This document shows, piece after piece, positions 36,822-45,775 of a stretch of 64,000 nucleotides of DNA (the first letter of the stretch is position 1; every line of letters begins with the position of its first letter). The position numbers were made by a program, and so were the translations under genes. Origin of the DNA: Roseofilum casamattae BLCC-M143 (lineage in GTDB: Bacteria > Cyanobacteriota > Cyanobacteriia > Cyanobacteriales > Desertifilaceae); contig NZ_JAQOSQ010000016.1 in NCBI RefSeq assembly GCF_030068455.1, positions 25,632 through 89,631 of the forward strand, given 5' to 3'. The notes under the pieces are model-generated. The model worked only from the letters and a program-made list of their open reading frames with translations. It searched no databases and was not told the DNA's origin.

Positions 36822-38119
36822 TCTTGCTGGGGTTGTCCTGAGGGCGATCGCAACACGCTCGACTGATAAATAATAGCAAAGACAGAAGTGTACCCGTGGA
36901 GAAAGGTATTGCCTCCCACCGGGCCGATTTCGCCATGGCAGAAAAATCCGCTTAAAGGAATGGCGCGTAAGTATTTGTGAAACAAGCTGGAATCGACATG
37001 AGGGCGGTCGTAGAGTTGTTCTCCACGCCCCAAACAGGTGAACATAAATGCTCCAGCTCTGGACGCACTCGAGGGAAGCTGCAGAGATTGAGCGATCGCT
37101 TGCCCATCTAACTGCTGTCGATATCGTTCCAGTAATACGGTCAGCTCCTCTTCCGAAGCTAGGGCATCGCGCAGGTGGAACTGAATCCGCTGACCGACTC
37201 TAACTCGTTCCGCGATCGCTAGTGCTCCAATGCGAGGATCGATTCCCAATAAATTGCGAATCAGGAAGTCTTCCGGTTCGAGCTGAGTCTTGAAGCTGTC
37301 TTTGGCCACGCCAACAAACAGAGAATCTTGAGCCAGTTTTCGGTCATCTTCGTCAAGCTGGGCAACCGTTTCGCGCAGAATTTCTAGAGGAACGCCCGTT
37401 TCTCCGCGATCGAGATCGACTCCAGTTTGCTCCTGCAACTCCAGCACGATATTTCGTTCGGCTTGAGTAATTTGATAAATGGAACCAATGGGCCGGCAGC
37501 CTTGAGCAACAATTGTTTCTACGGTAATATCGCCGCTTAGAGCTAAGCCGACCGTGCCTTCTGAGTAGAGGTCGTAGTTATAGAATAGGCTGCTACCTTG
37601 GCGTACGGGGCTGGAACTGGCAAGTCCTCCTGCTTTAATACTGTTGGGATAGGCAAAATCCAAACCCTGCAGCAGGTCGTTTAATCCTGGAGACATGGGA
37701 TCGACAAGCAAAATAAAGTGGGGATTGGTTTCCGGAGCCACTCCGACTAAATCGATCCAGCGGTCTGGGGGAGCATCGAGGTCGGGCAACTCTTCCATGT
37801 TGATATGGAATGCCGTCGCTCGGACGTTGGGCAAGTAGGCTAAGGTTAAGCTCAGGGCAGGCTGGTCTTCCCATTCTTCTGCTCTCTCTGGAGAGGTCAT
37901 TCCCACAATTCCCCCGCCGCCACAACCAACGATCGCGGGAATATCCAGCTTTTCTTGCAGGAGCGGCATTAACCGGGAATATTCGCTGGTAAAGGCAGAC
38001 GAGATAAAGACCAGACCAATCGAGGCGGGTTGGGATAGTTGTTGCTCGACGGTAGCGATCGCTTCCGAGATCGCTGCTTCTAGTGATGGACGGGTCGATA
38101 AGGCATTTGCCCACTGCAT
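36818..38119 (-). CDS. FIST-domain sensory protein
   Basis: FIST_N and FIST_C domains make up the whole 433-residue protein; the blocks AIVGCGGGGIVG, FILLVDPMSPGLNDLLQGL and the C-terminal FFCHGEIGPVG fit. The family is thought to bind small ligands such as amino acids and often lies next to signal-transduction genes. Here the neighbour is a receiver-GGDEF cyclase on the opposite strand. A TTG at 38128 has a stronger GGGGAG upstream than ATG 38119, so the start is uncertain by three residues. Confidence 0.88.
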   Translation of the reverse strand: MQWANALSTRPSLEAAISEAIATVEQQLSQPASIGLVFISSAFTSEYSRLMPLLQEKLDIPAIVGCGGGGIVGMTSPERAEEWEDQPALSLTLAYLPNVRATAFHINMEELPDLDAPPDRWIDLVGVAPETNPHFILLVDPMSPGLNDLLQGLDFAYPNSIKAGGLASSSPVRQGSSLFYNYDLYSEGTVGLALSGDITVETIVAQGCRPIGSIYQITQAERNIVLELQEQTGVDLDRGETGVPLEILRETVAQLDEDDRKLAQDSLFVGVAKDSFKTQLEPEDFLIRNLLGIDPRIGALAIAERVRVGQRIQFHLRDALASEEELTVLLERYRQQLDGQAIAQSLQLPSSASRAGAFMFTCLGRGEQLYDRPHVDSSLFHKYLRAIPLSGFFCHGEIGPVGGNTFLHGYTSVFAIIYQSSVLRSPSGQPQQD

Positions 38120-38387
38120 CTGCTCCAATCTTTTACTCCCCTATCATTTATGAACCGGCTTTAACTTTTCTATTATATTCCTCTACCGGCCCGTCAGTTA
38201 ACGTCAACTCTGGTTAACTAATCGTCCTCGGCCGCCGAGAAATTCCGACAATTCTTAAAAAATTGCAATTAATCCGGTCTGTACCCCCTGAGATTCAGTT
38301 ATCACTACACTATAGGGGGATGCACAAACCCGTAGAGTGTTTTAACCTATCTTTGAGAAAACCCAATCACGGTGGCCAACAATACCT

Positions 38388-38612
38388 ATGACTAACGAAA
38401 TTCAAACCAAAGTTCAGGAAGAGATAAATCAAGCCCGTGCTGTTTGCGATGCCCAAGGGGCAAATTCTGGAGAATGTGCTGCAGCTTGGGATGCGGTAGA
38501 AGAATTGCAAGCTGAAGCTTCTCACCAAAGCCAAAAACCGGCTAAAACCGGGCTGGAGAAATACTGTGATGACAATCCCGAGGCAGCTGAATGCCGGATT
38601 TATGACGACTAA
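38388..38612 (+). CDS. cp12: CP12 Calvin-cycle regulator
   Basis: A 74-residue intrinsically flexible protein that binds GAPDH and phosphoribulokinase in the dark and inactivates both. Both redox cysteine pairs are present: Cys20/Cys30 and Cys60/Cys69. The core AWDAVEELQAEASH and the C-terminal CRIYDD, which inserts into the GAPDH active site, are intact. It is monocistronic with a terminator behind it. The upstream gap to the divergent FIST gene is about 270 bp. Confidence 0.96.
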   Translation: MTNEIQTKVQEEINQARAVCDAQGANSGECAAAWDAVEELQAEASHQSQKPAKTGLEKYCDDNPEAAECRIYDD

Positions 38613-38677
38613 GTCTTGCTCTTCGGGAAAATCTGCTTGTCCCTCCTAGCCTAAAGTGAGAGCCTTGTAGAATTAAT

Positions 38678-38701
38678 GCTGAGTGGAATAGTCCGCTCAG
38701 C
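38678..38701 (+). terminator. Terminator after cp12
   Basis: GCTGAGTGGA and TCCGCTCAGC form a 10-bp stem (one G-T pair) with loop ATAG, followed by TTACTATTTT. It sits 65 bp past the cp12 stop. Confidence 0.7.
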
Positions 38702-38733
38702 TTACTATTTTGGGCATGAGTTCCATGATATGG

Positions 38734-39588
38734 ATGAAGATAAATCTGACTCTACAGGGTCGGTTTGCGGGAGCATTATGGGGATTGGCGATCGCATCGG
38801 CTTTGGCGCAAGAAGACACTCCCCTGAGGGAATATGCCCTGGCAGTCGAAGGCGGCCGGCAGTTGATTGATGGCGGAACTTTAAATGTTCGGAAGTTATC
38901 TGTGGCTCAACCTCAAGAGTCGATCGCTCTCTTGCTCCTCCTTTCTCTTTACTATCATGAAGATCCGCAACTCTTTTCCGATCGCTGGGAAGAAATTTCA
39001 GCGTATTACCAATATTCCCCTGATTGGGAAATAGCTGGACGGGTCATTGCCTTGACTGTAGGCCTGCTCCTCGAGGGGAAGAGCGACCCAAAACGCCTAA
39101 TCGAGGGATTGCGATCGCAACTTCAGTACCGCGACACTGCCGAGAGTCCGTCTCTCAATTCTGCTCTCAATTATCTCTGTGAAAATCCGAGAGCGGTTTT
39201 CCAACAACAAGAATTAAGCGAAAAAGTCTCCAGAGCACTGCAACCGGTGGTATTGGGATTGGCGTGTTTTTTAGCCAGTTCTCATTCCTTCTCCGGAGTA
39301 ATTTCTCTGGCCAAAAACTATACCCATCACCGCGATTGTATTTTGGCGATCGCAGCCATACTTGTTGGAGTCGATCGAACCCAAGGAGCGATCGCGGTTC
39401 CTTGGCAACTTTGGTTGCAGCATCAGATCGCTGGCAACTCCCAAGTATTAGTCGATCCCGGCGATCTGGCCATCGGACTTCTGTCGAGTTGGTCGGGAGC
39501 GCATCTGCCCCAGTTCGACCGCTCCAACCCGAAAATTTCACAGAGCTACGTGCTCCAGAGCCGATCTCGCCACGCTAAGATAGTCTAG
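38734..39588 (+). CDS. ADP-ribosylglycohydrolase-like protein, probably degenerate
   Basis: The N-terminal LQGRFAGALWGLAIASALAQ resembles the opening GALLGLAVGDALG of ADP-ribosylglycohydrolases, and the protein is helical throughout. The conserved Asp of the GDA motif is replaced by Ser and the usual acidic metal ligands are not recognisable, so activity is doubtful. I start at ATG 38734 to match the family opening; upstream TTG/ATG codons (38710, 38716, 38725) are in frame. It sits between cp12 and the HD-phosphodiesterase gene, same strand as both. I do not know the function. Confidence 0.55.
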   Translation: MKINLTLQGRFAGALWGLAIASALAQEDTPLREYALAVEGGRQLIDGGTLNVRKLSVAQPQESIALLLLLSLYYHEDPQLFSDRWEEISAYYQYSPDWEIAGRVIALTVGLLLEGKSDPKRLIEGLRSQLQYRDTAESPSLNSALNYLCENPRAVFQQQELSEKVSRALQPVVLGLACFLASSHSFSGVISLAKNYTHHRDCILAIAAILVGVDRTQGAIAVPWQLWLQHQIAGNSQVLVDPGDLAIGLLSSWSGAHLPQFDRSNPKISQSYVLQSRSRHAKIV

Positions 39589-39694
39589 ACTATACTATCG
39601 ATCCCCCTATTATTTCCGCGATCGGGTTGAAACAGAGACCAATAAAACTCCACCAGATCGGAAACTCTATCGCCAATTTGAGTTGGGTGCCACA

Positions 39695-42250
39695 ATGAAA
39701 TCCTTGCAATCGTTAAGTAAATGGGTAGACCAATGGTGGCGAATGTACGTCACCAACGCTCCCCAACAACGTCAGCCCGGAAATCCTGCGCCCTCCGTTC
39801 AGCAGACTCCAGGAACTAACGTGCCACTCCTAGCTGAAGCAGTATCTGGAGAGAAGTCGGCGAGCAAAATTCCTCCAACAGCATTTTTTCTCCTGGCAGT
39901 TGCCTCATTAACCAGTTCTTTTGGCTATCGCTTATACAGCACTCCCCAATTACGAGAAGGAACCCTAGCTCCGGAAACCATTGTTGCTCCACAGACAGCA
40001 ACAGTAATCGATACAAAAGCAACGGAAGAAAAGCGCAAATCGATTCGTAGCGGTTCGTATACCGTACTCAAAATCGATTTAGAGGTCGATCGCGAACTGA
40101 TCGAAACTCTGGATGATATTTTAATGCAAGGTAATTATTTGCGCCGTCAAGCGGAGCTTCCCTATCTCCCCGAGTTACTGATACCAGCGGAAACCCAACG
40201 ATATTTGCGCCAACTGTCAGAACCTCAATGGCAGCAAATGAAACAGCTGCTGGACGTGGAACAGACTTCAGCACCGGGGACGGGAGAAACCCCATCGTCC
40301 GATGGCATTGAGGAACCCCAACCGCCCTCTCCCGCTCTGGGGCAAACTCCCATTGCAGCTCTGAATGCCTTAGAGGAGTTGCCAACAGAGCAGCCAGAGG
40401 TGGGAGAAGAGATTTCCCCCAGTATGGGATTGGCCATTGCTCAGTTGCGTCGAATCAAACAAGAGAGTTCGCCGGTGGAATGGGAAGACACACTTTTGAG
40501 TATTTCTAAGGCTCGCAAAACTTATGAGTCAGTCGTCCGTAATTTAAACTCTGGGGGATTGAGCAATAACTCTTCTGCGTATACATCGAGCGTGTTGGAA
40601 TGGAGCAAATCGACTTGGGTACAAACGGAAATAGGTATTGACCGGGCAATGGAGCGCATTCTGACCCAAGGGTTAGCTGAAGGGCTACCAGAACGGCAAA
40701 TTTCGGCAGCGGTTTCCCTCCATGTCAGAGATTTGGTTCCTGCATCAACCCAGCCATTTGCTCGGCGAGTTCTAAATGAGGTGCTCAAAGATCGGCATAA
40801 TTTAGTTCACGATAAGGAAGCCGCCAGTCAGTTGGCAGAACAGGCTGCTGAAGCCGTACCCGATATTGAATATCCGGTGAATGCTGGGGAAATTATCGTG
40901 AATAAGGGCGACACGATTTCCACTAAACAATTTGTTTTGATTGACTATTTTGAGCTGAGTCAGCGTCAGATTAATTGGGAAGGGTTAATGGGTTATGCTC
41001 TGCTGATTAGCGGTGGTGTGGGTATATTTTGTGTGGTGGGACGACGAGTGGCACCAGGAATGCGCCAGCGCGATCGCATTTTGATTTTGCTGCTAACCCT
41101 GAGCGCTCCTTTGTTGGTTGCCATTAAGCTACCCTCGATGACTCTATCGGCGAGTGGGTTATTGTTAGGAGGATTCTATGGCTCGGCTCTGGCTACAACA
41201 GTGGTTGGTCTGACGGCGATCGTATTGCCCATTGGCATGGATGTCACCTGGAATCAGTGGCTTGCCAGCGCGGCAGGAGGTTTGCTTGCGGGGATGATGG
41301 CAGGACGGATGCGATCGCGGGAAGAAGCGGCGTTGTTAGGCATGGGCGTTGGCGTGACTCAAGGCGCGGTCTATTTATTCGTGACTCTGATTCAAACGGC
41401 AGTTCCCGGAATTACCTGGCAGCCTCTGCTGATTCGTGCTGCTCTTCAGGGTTTTGCAGGAGTGGCCTCGAGTATTGCAGCTTTGGGTTTGAGTCCTTAT
41501 TTAGAACATTTGTTCGATCTGGTGACTCCAGTTCGTCTGGCGGAAATTTCTAATCCCAATCGTCCGTTGCTCCAACGGTTGGCGGCAGAAGCTCCGGGTA
41601 CGTTTCAGCATACTCTCTTTGTTTCCACCCTAGCAGAAGCGGCGACTCGTACTCTGGGAGGAAATTGCGAGTTGGTCCGAGCGGGAACGCTTTATCACGA
41701 TATTGGGAAAATGCACGATCCTTTGGGGTTTATTGAGAATCAGATGGGAGGGCCGAATAAACATGACGAAATTAAAGACCCGTGGAAGAGTGCGGCAATT
41801 ATTAAGAAGCACGTGAGTGAGGGGTTAGTATTAGCCAAACAGTATCGACTGCCCAAGGCCGTGCGCGCTTTTATTCCGGAACATCAAGGGTCAATGTTGA
41901 TTGCTTTTTTCTATTATCAAGCGAAACAGATGGGCGAGAAAGACCCGACTTTACAGGTACAGGAGTCTGATTTTCGCTATCCCGGACCGATTCCGCAGTC
42001 GCGAGAGACGGGGATTGTGATGCTGGCAGATTCTTGCGAGGCGGCGTTGCGATCGCTGAAAGAAGCCACATATGAGGAGGCATTGGCCATGGTGAATAAG
42101 ATTCTCAAGGCGCGATGGCAAGATAATCAGTTGGTGGATTCTGGATTAACGCGAGAGGAAATGCCGATTATTGCCGATACATTTGTCCGGGTTTGGCAAC
42201 AGTTCAATCACAAGCGCATTGCTTATCCGAAAGGGGCATTGCCGAAATAG
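39695..42250 (+). CDS. PgpH-like HDIG cyclic-nucleotide phosphodiesterase
   Basis: A membrane protein of about 851 aa. One helix near residues 60-80 is followed by a large extracytoplasmic 7TMR-HDED region with Pro-rich loops, then about seven helices (about 430-635), then an HD domain with HDIGKMHDP and HTLFVSTLAEAA. This is the layout of PgpH, which hydrolyses cyclic di-AMP, and of many cyanobacterial proteins of this type. I start at ATG 39695; a TTG at 39683 is in frame. A hairpin terminator lies behind it. Confidence 0.88.
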   Translation: MKSLQSLSKWVDQWWRMYVTNAPQQRQPGNPAPSVQQTPGTNVPLLAEAVSGEKSASKIPPTAFFLLAVASLTSSFGYRLYSTPQLREGTLAPETIVAPQTATVIDTKATEEKRKSIRSGSYTVLKIDLEVDRELIETLDDILMQGNYLRRQAELPYLPELLIPAETQRYLRQLSEPQWQQMKQLLDVEQTSAPGTGETPSSDGIEEPQPPSPALGQTPIAALNALEELPTEQPEVGEEISPSMGLAIAQLRRIKQESSPVEWEDTLLSISKARKTYESVVRNLNSGGLSNNSSAYTSSVLEWSKSTWVQTEIGIDRAMERILTQGLAEGLPERQISAAVSLHVRDLVPASTQPFARRVLNEVLKDRHNLVHDKEAASQLAEQAAEAVPDIEYPVNAGEIIVNKGDTISTKQFVLIDYFELSQRQINWEGLMGYALLISGGVGIFCVVGRRVAPGMRQRDRILILLLTLSAPLLVAIKLPSMTLSASGLLLGGFYGSALATTVVGLTAIVLPIGMDVTWNQWLASAAGGLLAGMMAGRMRSREEAALLGMGVGVTQGAVYLFVTLIQTAVPGITWQPLLIRAALQGFAGVASSIAALGLSPYLEHLFDLVTPVRLAEISNPNRPLLQRLAAEAPGTFQHTLFVSTLAEAATRTLGGNCELVRAGTLYHDIGKMHDPLGFIENQMGGPNKHDEIKDPWKSAAIIKKHVSEGLVLAKQYRLPKAVRAFIPEHQGSMLIAFFYYQAKQMGEKDPTLQVQESDFRYPGPIPQSRETGIVMLADSCEAALRSLKEATYEEALAMVNKILKARWQDNQLVDSGLTREEMPIIADTFVRVWQQFNHKRIAYPKGALPK

Positions 42251-42334
42251 CGATCGCAAGTCCGGTTCATTGGCTATGATGCAGTGCTTCACTATCAAAG
42301 TCGTCAGTATGCTGTATTCCTATAGAACGTTAAA

Positions 42335-42367
42335 GGGCGAACCGAAATTCGCCCCTTAGTTTTGTAT
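42335..42367 (+). terminator. Terminator between pgpH-like and ctaB genes
   Basis: GGGCGAA and TTCGCCC form a 7-bp stem with a 6-nt loop, preceded by AAA and followed by TTAGTTTT. It separates two convergent genes. Confidence 0.65.
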
Positions 42368-42384
42368 GATTATGCGATCGCAAC

Positions 42385-43368
42385 TTAACTGAAATTCAAA
42401 ACAGCAGCCATTAATGTTTCTAAATGACTCGAACCAGCTCGCACGATCGCATGGGTAACGGGCAAGCTATCCACCACCATTCCCGTACACAATGCCATCA
42501 TATAAAGAATCGAATACTTAAACATCGATTTGGCTAATCCCAAATCTGTTGGAGCTTGCAACAATTCCCAAGCTTTCTGGAGAAAGATCGCTCCTAATCC
42601 TAAAGCAAAGCAGGCATAAACCGCGCCACAAACTCCCAAAGGATAAACCAACAGCAGGGAAACCGGAACTACCAGTAAAGAATAGATCCAAATTTGCCGA
42701 GTCGTTTCCTCTTCGCCAGCAACAACGGGCAACATGGGCACATTAACACTCGCATAATCTTCGCGAATCATTAACGCTAATGCCCAAAAATGAGGGGGAG
42801 TCCAGAGAAAAATCAGCCCAAATAACAACCAAGCTGCCCAACTGAGTTCTCCAGTGACGGCAACCCAACCGACCAATGGGGGAATTGAACCTGCTGCTCC
42901 GCCAATGACAATATTTTGCGGAGTATTGCGTTTCAAAATATGAGTGTAGATTGCCATATAAAACACAATTCCAGCCATGGCCAACAGGGCGGCTTGCAGG
43001 TTAGCAAAAACCGTCAGTATGCTAAACGAAAGTCCGGCTAAAACGATGGCAAAAATGAGGGCATGGCGGGGTTGAACTTTCCCGGAAGGAAGGGGGCGTT
43101 TGCGCGTCCGCACCATGGCATAATCAATATCCAGGTCATAAATGCAGTTGAGAGTTTGGGCAGAGGCAGCCGCTAAGGTTCCTCCAGTTAAAGTCACCAG
43201 CAAAAGGAGCGCATCGACTTCTCCTTTCGAGGCGATCCACATACTGGCAGCTGTAGTAATGAGGAGGAGAGGAATAATGCGAGGTTTGGTTAGTTGATAG
43301 TAATTGTGTAGGGTTTCCAGAATAGTTTGTTGCAGCGAGGATGCCGAAAGTCTAACGGTGTCATGCAT
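42385..43368 (-). CDS. ctaB: Heme O synthase (protoheme IX farnesyltransferase)
   Basis: UbiA-family membrane prenyltransferase that adds a farnesyl group to heme b, giving heme O. The Asp-rich motif NCIYDLDID and the following [10 protein letters not shown] are diagnostic, with about nine membrane helices in 327 aa. It follows ctaA on the same strand after 75 bp. The two enzymes supply heme A to the oxidase encoded divergently by ctaC-D-E. Confidence 0.96.
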   Translation of the reverse strand: MHDTVRLSASSLQQTILETLHNYYQLTKPRIIPLLLITTAASMWIASKGEVDALLLLVTLTGGTLAAASAQTLNCIYDLDIDYAMVRTRKRPLPSGKVQPRHALIFAIVLAGLSFSILTVFANLQAALLAMAGIVFYMAIYTHILKRNTPQNIVIGGAAGSIPPLVGWVAVTGELSWAAWLLFGLIFLWTPPHFWALALMIREDYASVNVPMLPVVAGEEETTRQIWIYSLLVVPVSLLLVYPLGVCGAVYACFALGLGAIFLQKAWELLQAPTDLGLAKSMFKYSILYMMALCTGMVVDSLPVTHAIVRAGSSHLETLMAAVLNFS

Positions 43369-43443
43369 GGGATTGAGGGATCTTAAGATGTAAGAAGGAC
43401 TAGGATGACGAAGCGATCGCCATTCGAGGGACGAATTTCCGTT

Positions 43444-44373
43444 CTACTCAGCGGCAATAGCACTGACATCGCGCCATCCGAGAACGGTAAATGCGGTTAA
43501 GATTCCGAGCAAGCAAGCTCCAATGGTTTGATGGGCAACGGTGAGGGGTTCGATTTGCAGGTGCAGCCAAAACGTGGCGACCCCGAGCAGAATTTGCAGG
43601 ATCAGCAGTCCGACTGCATAGTGAGTCAAGCGTTTGAGCAGGGGATGGAGAGCTGGGGTACGACGGGCCCAAATGGCTAAGACGAGGGTGGCGATCGTGG
43701 GAGGCAGGACTCCAGCAATATGACTGTTCATAATTTCACACAGTTGATGACCGCCAAAGCATTGGTGCAGCGCCCATTGAGAGGCAACCAGTGCCCCTAC
43801 AATACTTTGCCCGTAGACGAATGAGGCAGCTAGAACGCCCATCCAGGGAAGCTTACCGGCTGTACCCGTTGGATTGTAGGGTAATAACATCATCCATAAG
43901 GTCACCAGGGAGAGAAAAAAGAGTAGGGCCGTGCCTAGGTGGGCGGCAACAATATCGAATCGGAGCAGTTCGGTGACCGTTAGCCCTCCGAGCAGTCCCT
44001 GGATAATGACGAGGCTCAGACTGCCGGCCGATGCCCAGGGCAACCACTGGGGGAGTTCCGCCCGCGATCGCCAGCAGAGGAAGGTTAAAACCATTGTCCC
44101 TAAGCCAATTAAACTGGCATCGAGACGATGAAACCATTCCAGAAAGACTTGCAGGTTCATTTGCTGGGTTGGCACCAACGTTCCATAACACAACGGCCAG
44201 TCCGGACAAGCTAAACCCGCATTCATAACTCTCGTGGCGCTCCCAACTGCCATCAGCAAGACAGTGGCAACCGCTAGTTTCACTAACAAGCTCAAAATTC
44301 TCTGTCGAGCTGGAGTGCGATCGTTAGATCTAATTGATTGATGGAGTGTAAAGTTAGCCATACTCGTGCCCAT
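43444..44373 (-). CDS. ctaA: Heme A synthase (CtaA/Cox15)
   Basis: An eight-helix membrane protein of 309 aa that oxidises the heme O methyl group to a formyl group. Residues in VMNAGLACPDWPLC, the His pairs in FHRLDAS and VAAHLGTALL, and the C-terminal AHQTIGACLLG fit the family. ATG 44361 (MANFTL) is an alternative start. It is the first gene of ctaA-ctaB and is divergent from the oxidase operon across a 316-bp gap. Confidence 0.94.
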   Translation of the reverse strand: MGTSMANFTLHQSIRSNDRTPARQRILSLLVKLAVATVLLMAVGSATRVMNAGLACPDWPLCYGTLVPTQQMNLQVFLEWFHRLDASLIGLGTMVLTFLCWRSRAELPQWLPWASAGSLSLVIIQGLLGGLTVTELLRFDIVAAHLGTALLFFLSLVTLWMMLLPYNPTGTAGKLPWMGVLAASFVYGQSIVGALVASQWALHQCFGGHQLCEIMNSHIAGVLPPTIATLVLAIWARRTPALHPLLKRLTHYAVGLLILQILLGVATFWLHLQIEPLTVAHQTIGACLLGILTAFTVLGWRDVSAIAAE

Positions 44374-44689
44374 AGTCGATCGCTGCGATCGGAATTTGCG
44401 CGTGAGGGATTACTCACTGCAACAAATCGATCCATTTCTTTAACTTTAATCACGCGATCGCTAACCAGACCCAGGCTTTCGATTTTCTTTCGATTGTGCC
44501 ATCGGGGATCGCATTAAGTTAGATTAAGCACGACTGTGGGGATCGCTAAGGGCATCTTTGAAAGTGGAGGAAAGTATTAAGGATAGCTTAGGAGAGCGAC
44601 TCCAACCCGAAGACCTGCTCTAAGGTATAAGTATCTAACCCACAAGAGCGAAGAGTTGACTTCGTTCCTACCTAATCAAGAGATGAGCC
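44374..44689. promoter_or_regulatory. Divergent promoter region of ctaAB and ctaCDE
   Basis: A 316-bp gap between the heme A genes and the oxidase genes. TATAAG at 44626-44631 is a possible -10 for ctaC. No specific operator is clear. Confidence 0.4.
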
Positions 44690-45706
44690 GTGAATATTCC
44701 CAGTAATCTGATTACCTTAATCGCTGGTATTCTCCTAACTTTAGTCAGCCTCTGGTTCGGTCAACATCATGGCCTGCTTCCCGTTGCAGCGTCTGAAGAA
44801 GCACCGTGGATTGACGGACTCTTTAATACCATGATGACCATTTCCATTGGTCTCTTTCTACTGGTTCAAGGAATCCTAGTCTATGCCGCCATTCGGTTTC
44901 GCCAGCGTCCCGGAGACGAAACTGACGGGCCGCCCATTGAAGGCAATATTCCTCTAGAAATTTTCTGGACGGCAATTCCTGCCACGATCGTTTTGGGTTT
45001 GGGAGTCTATAGTTTCGATGTCTATACCAATATGGGCGGACTCGATCCCAAAGCTTCCCAAGATAATTCCGCCCAGATAGCTCGCGCTAGTGGCTCGGCT
45101 ATTGCAGCTTCTCTGAGCCAAGAGTCTCCCCTACAAGCACCGGAGATTGAGGCGCGATCGCAAGTTGCCGTAGGTATTGGAGCCGATCCCAAAGAAGTCG
45201 GCAAAGCGCCAGATCTAGAAATTGATGTCCTCGGACTGCAATATGCCTGGATCTTTACCTACCCAGAAACCGGTATTGTTAGCGGTAACTTGCACATGCC
45301 TGCCGATCGCGACGTGCAACTGAACATTAAAGCCCAAGACGTGATTCACTCCCTCTGGCTCCCGCAGTTCCGCGTGAAACAAGATGCCATTCCCGGCCGC
45401 GAAAGCCAACTGCGCTTGCGGCCGACGGAACCCGGAACCTATGCCGTCGTTTGTGCGGAATTGTGCGGATCGTATCACGGCGGAATGCGAACCGAGGCGA
45501 TCGTCGAATCTCCAGAAGACTTCGATGCTTGGGTCAAGGAACAACTCGCTAGCGACCCCTCCTCAGAGAGCCGGACGACCGTAGCCAACCTGTCCTCGGA
45601 AGACTACCTCAGCCCCTATGCCGAAGAAATGGGAGTAGACAGCATCGCACTCAATGCTCTAGAGGGCGATCGCTCCGAGATGACCCATCACCATCACCCC
45701 TTATAG
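44690..45706 (+). CDS. ctaC: Cytochrome c oxidase subunit II
   Basis: Two N-terminal membrane helices hold a lumenal or periplasmic cupredoxin domain with a complete CuA site: His in VIHSLWLPQF and CAELCGSYHGGM. The presence of CuA separates it from the CtaCII subunit of the alternative (ARTO) oxidase, which lacks those ligands. The start is GTG. An insertion of about 50 residues (PKASQDNS to VGKAPDL) precedes the cupredoxin core, and the tail is His-rich (HHHHPL). It is the first gene of ctaC-ctaD-ctaE. Confidence 0.95.
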   Translation: MNIPSNLITLIAGILLTLVSLWFGQHHGLLPVAASEEAPWIDGLFNTMMTISIGLFLLVQGILVYAAIRFRQRPGDETDGPPIEGNIPLEIFWTAIPATIVLGLGVYSFDVYTNMGGLDPKASQDNSAQIARASGSAIAASLSQESPLQAPEIEARSQVAVGIGADPKEVGKAPDLEIDVLGLQYAWIFTYPETGIVSGNLHMPADRDVQLNIKAQDVIHSLWLPQFRVKQDAIPGRESQLRLRPTEPGTYAVVCAELCGSYHGGMRTEAIVESPEDFDAWVKEQLASDPSSESRTTVANLSSEDYLSPYAEEMGVDSIALNALEGDRSEMTHHHHPL

Positions 45707-45775
45707 CTGGCATCTAGACAACTGGGTCAATCGACCCCCGTTTGCCTATTCCCTATTGTCTTTCCTTCTTCTTCT

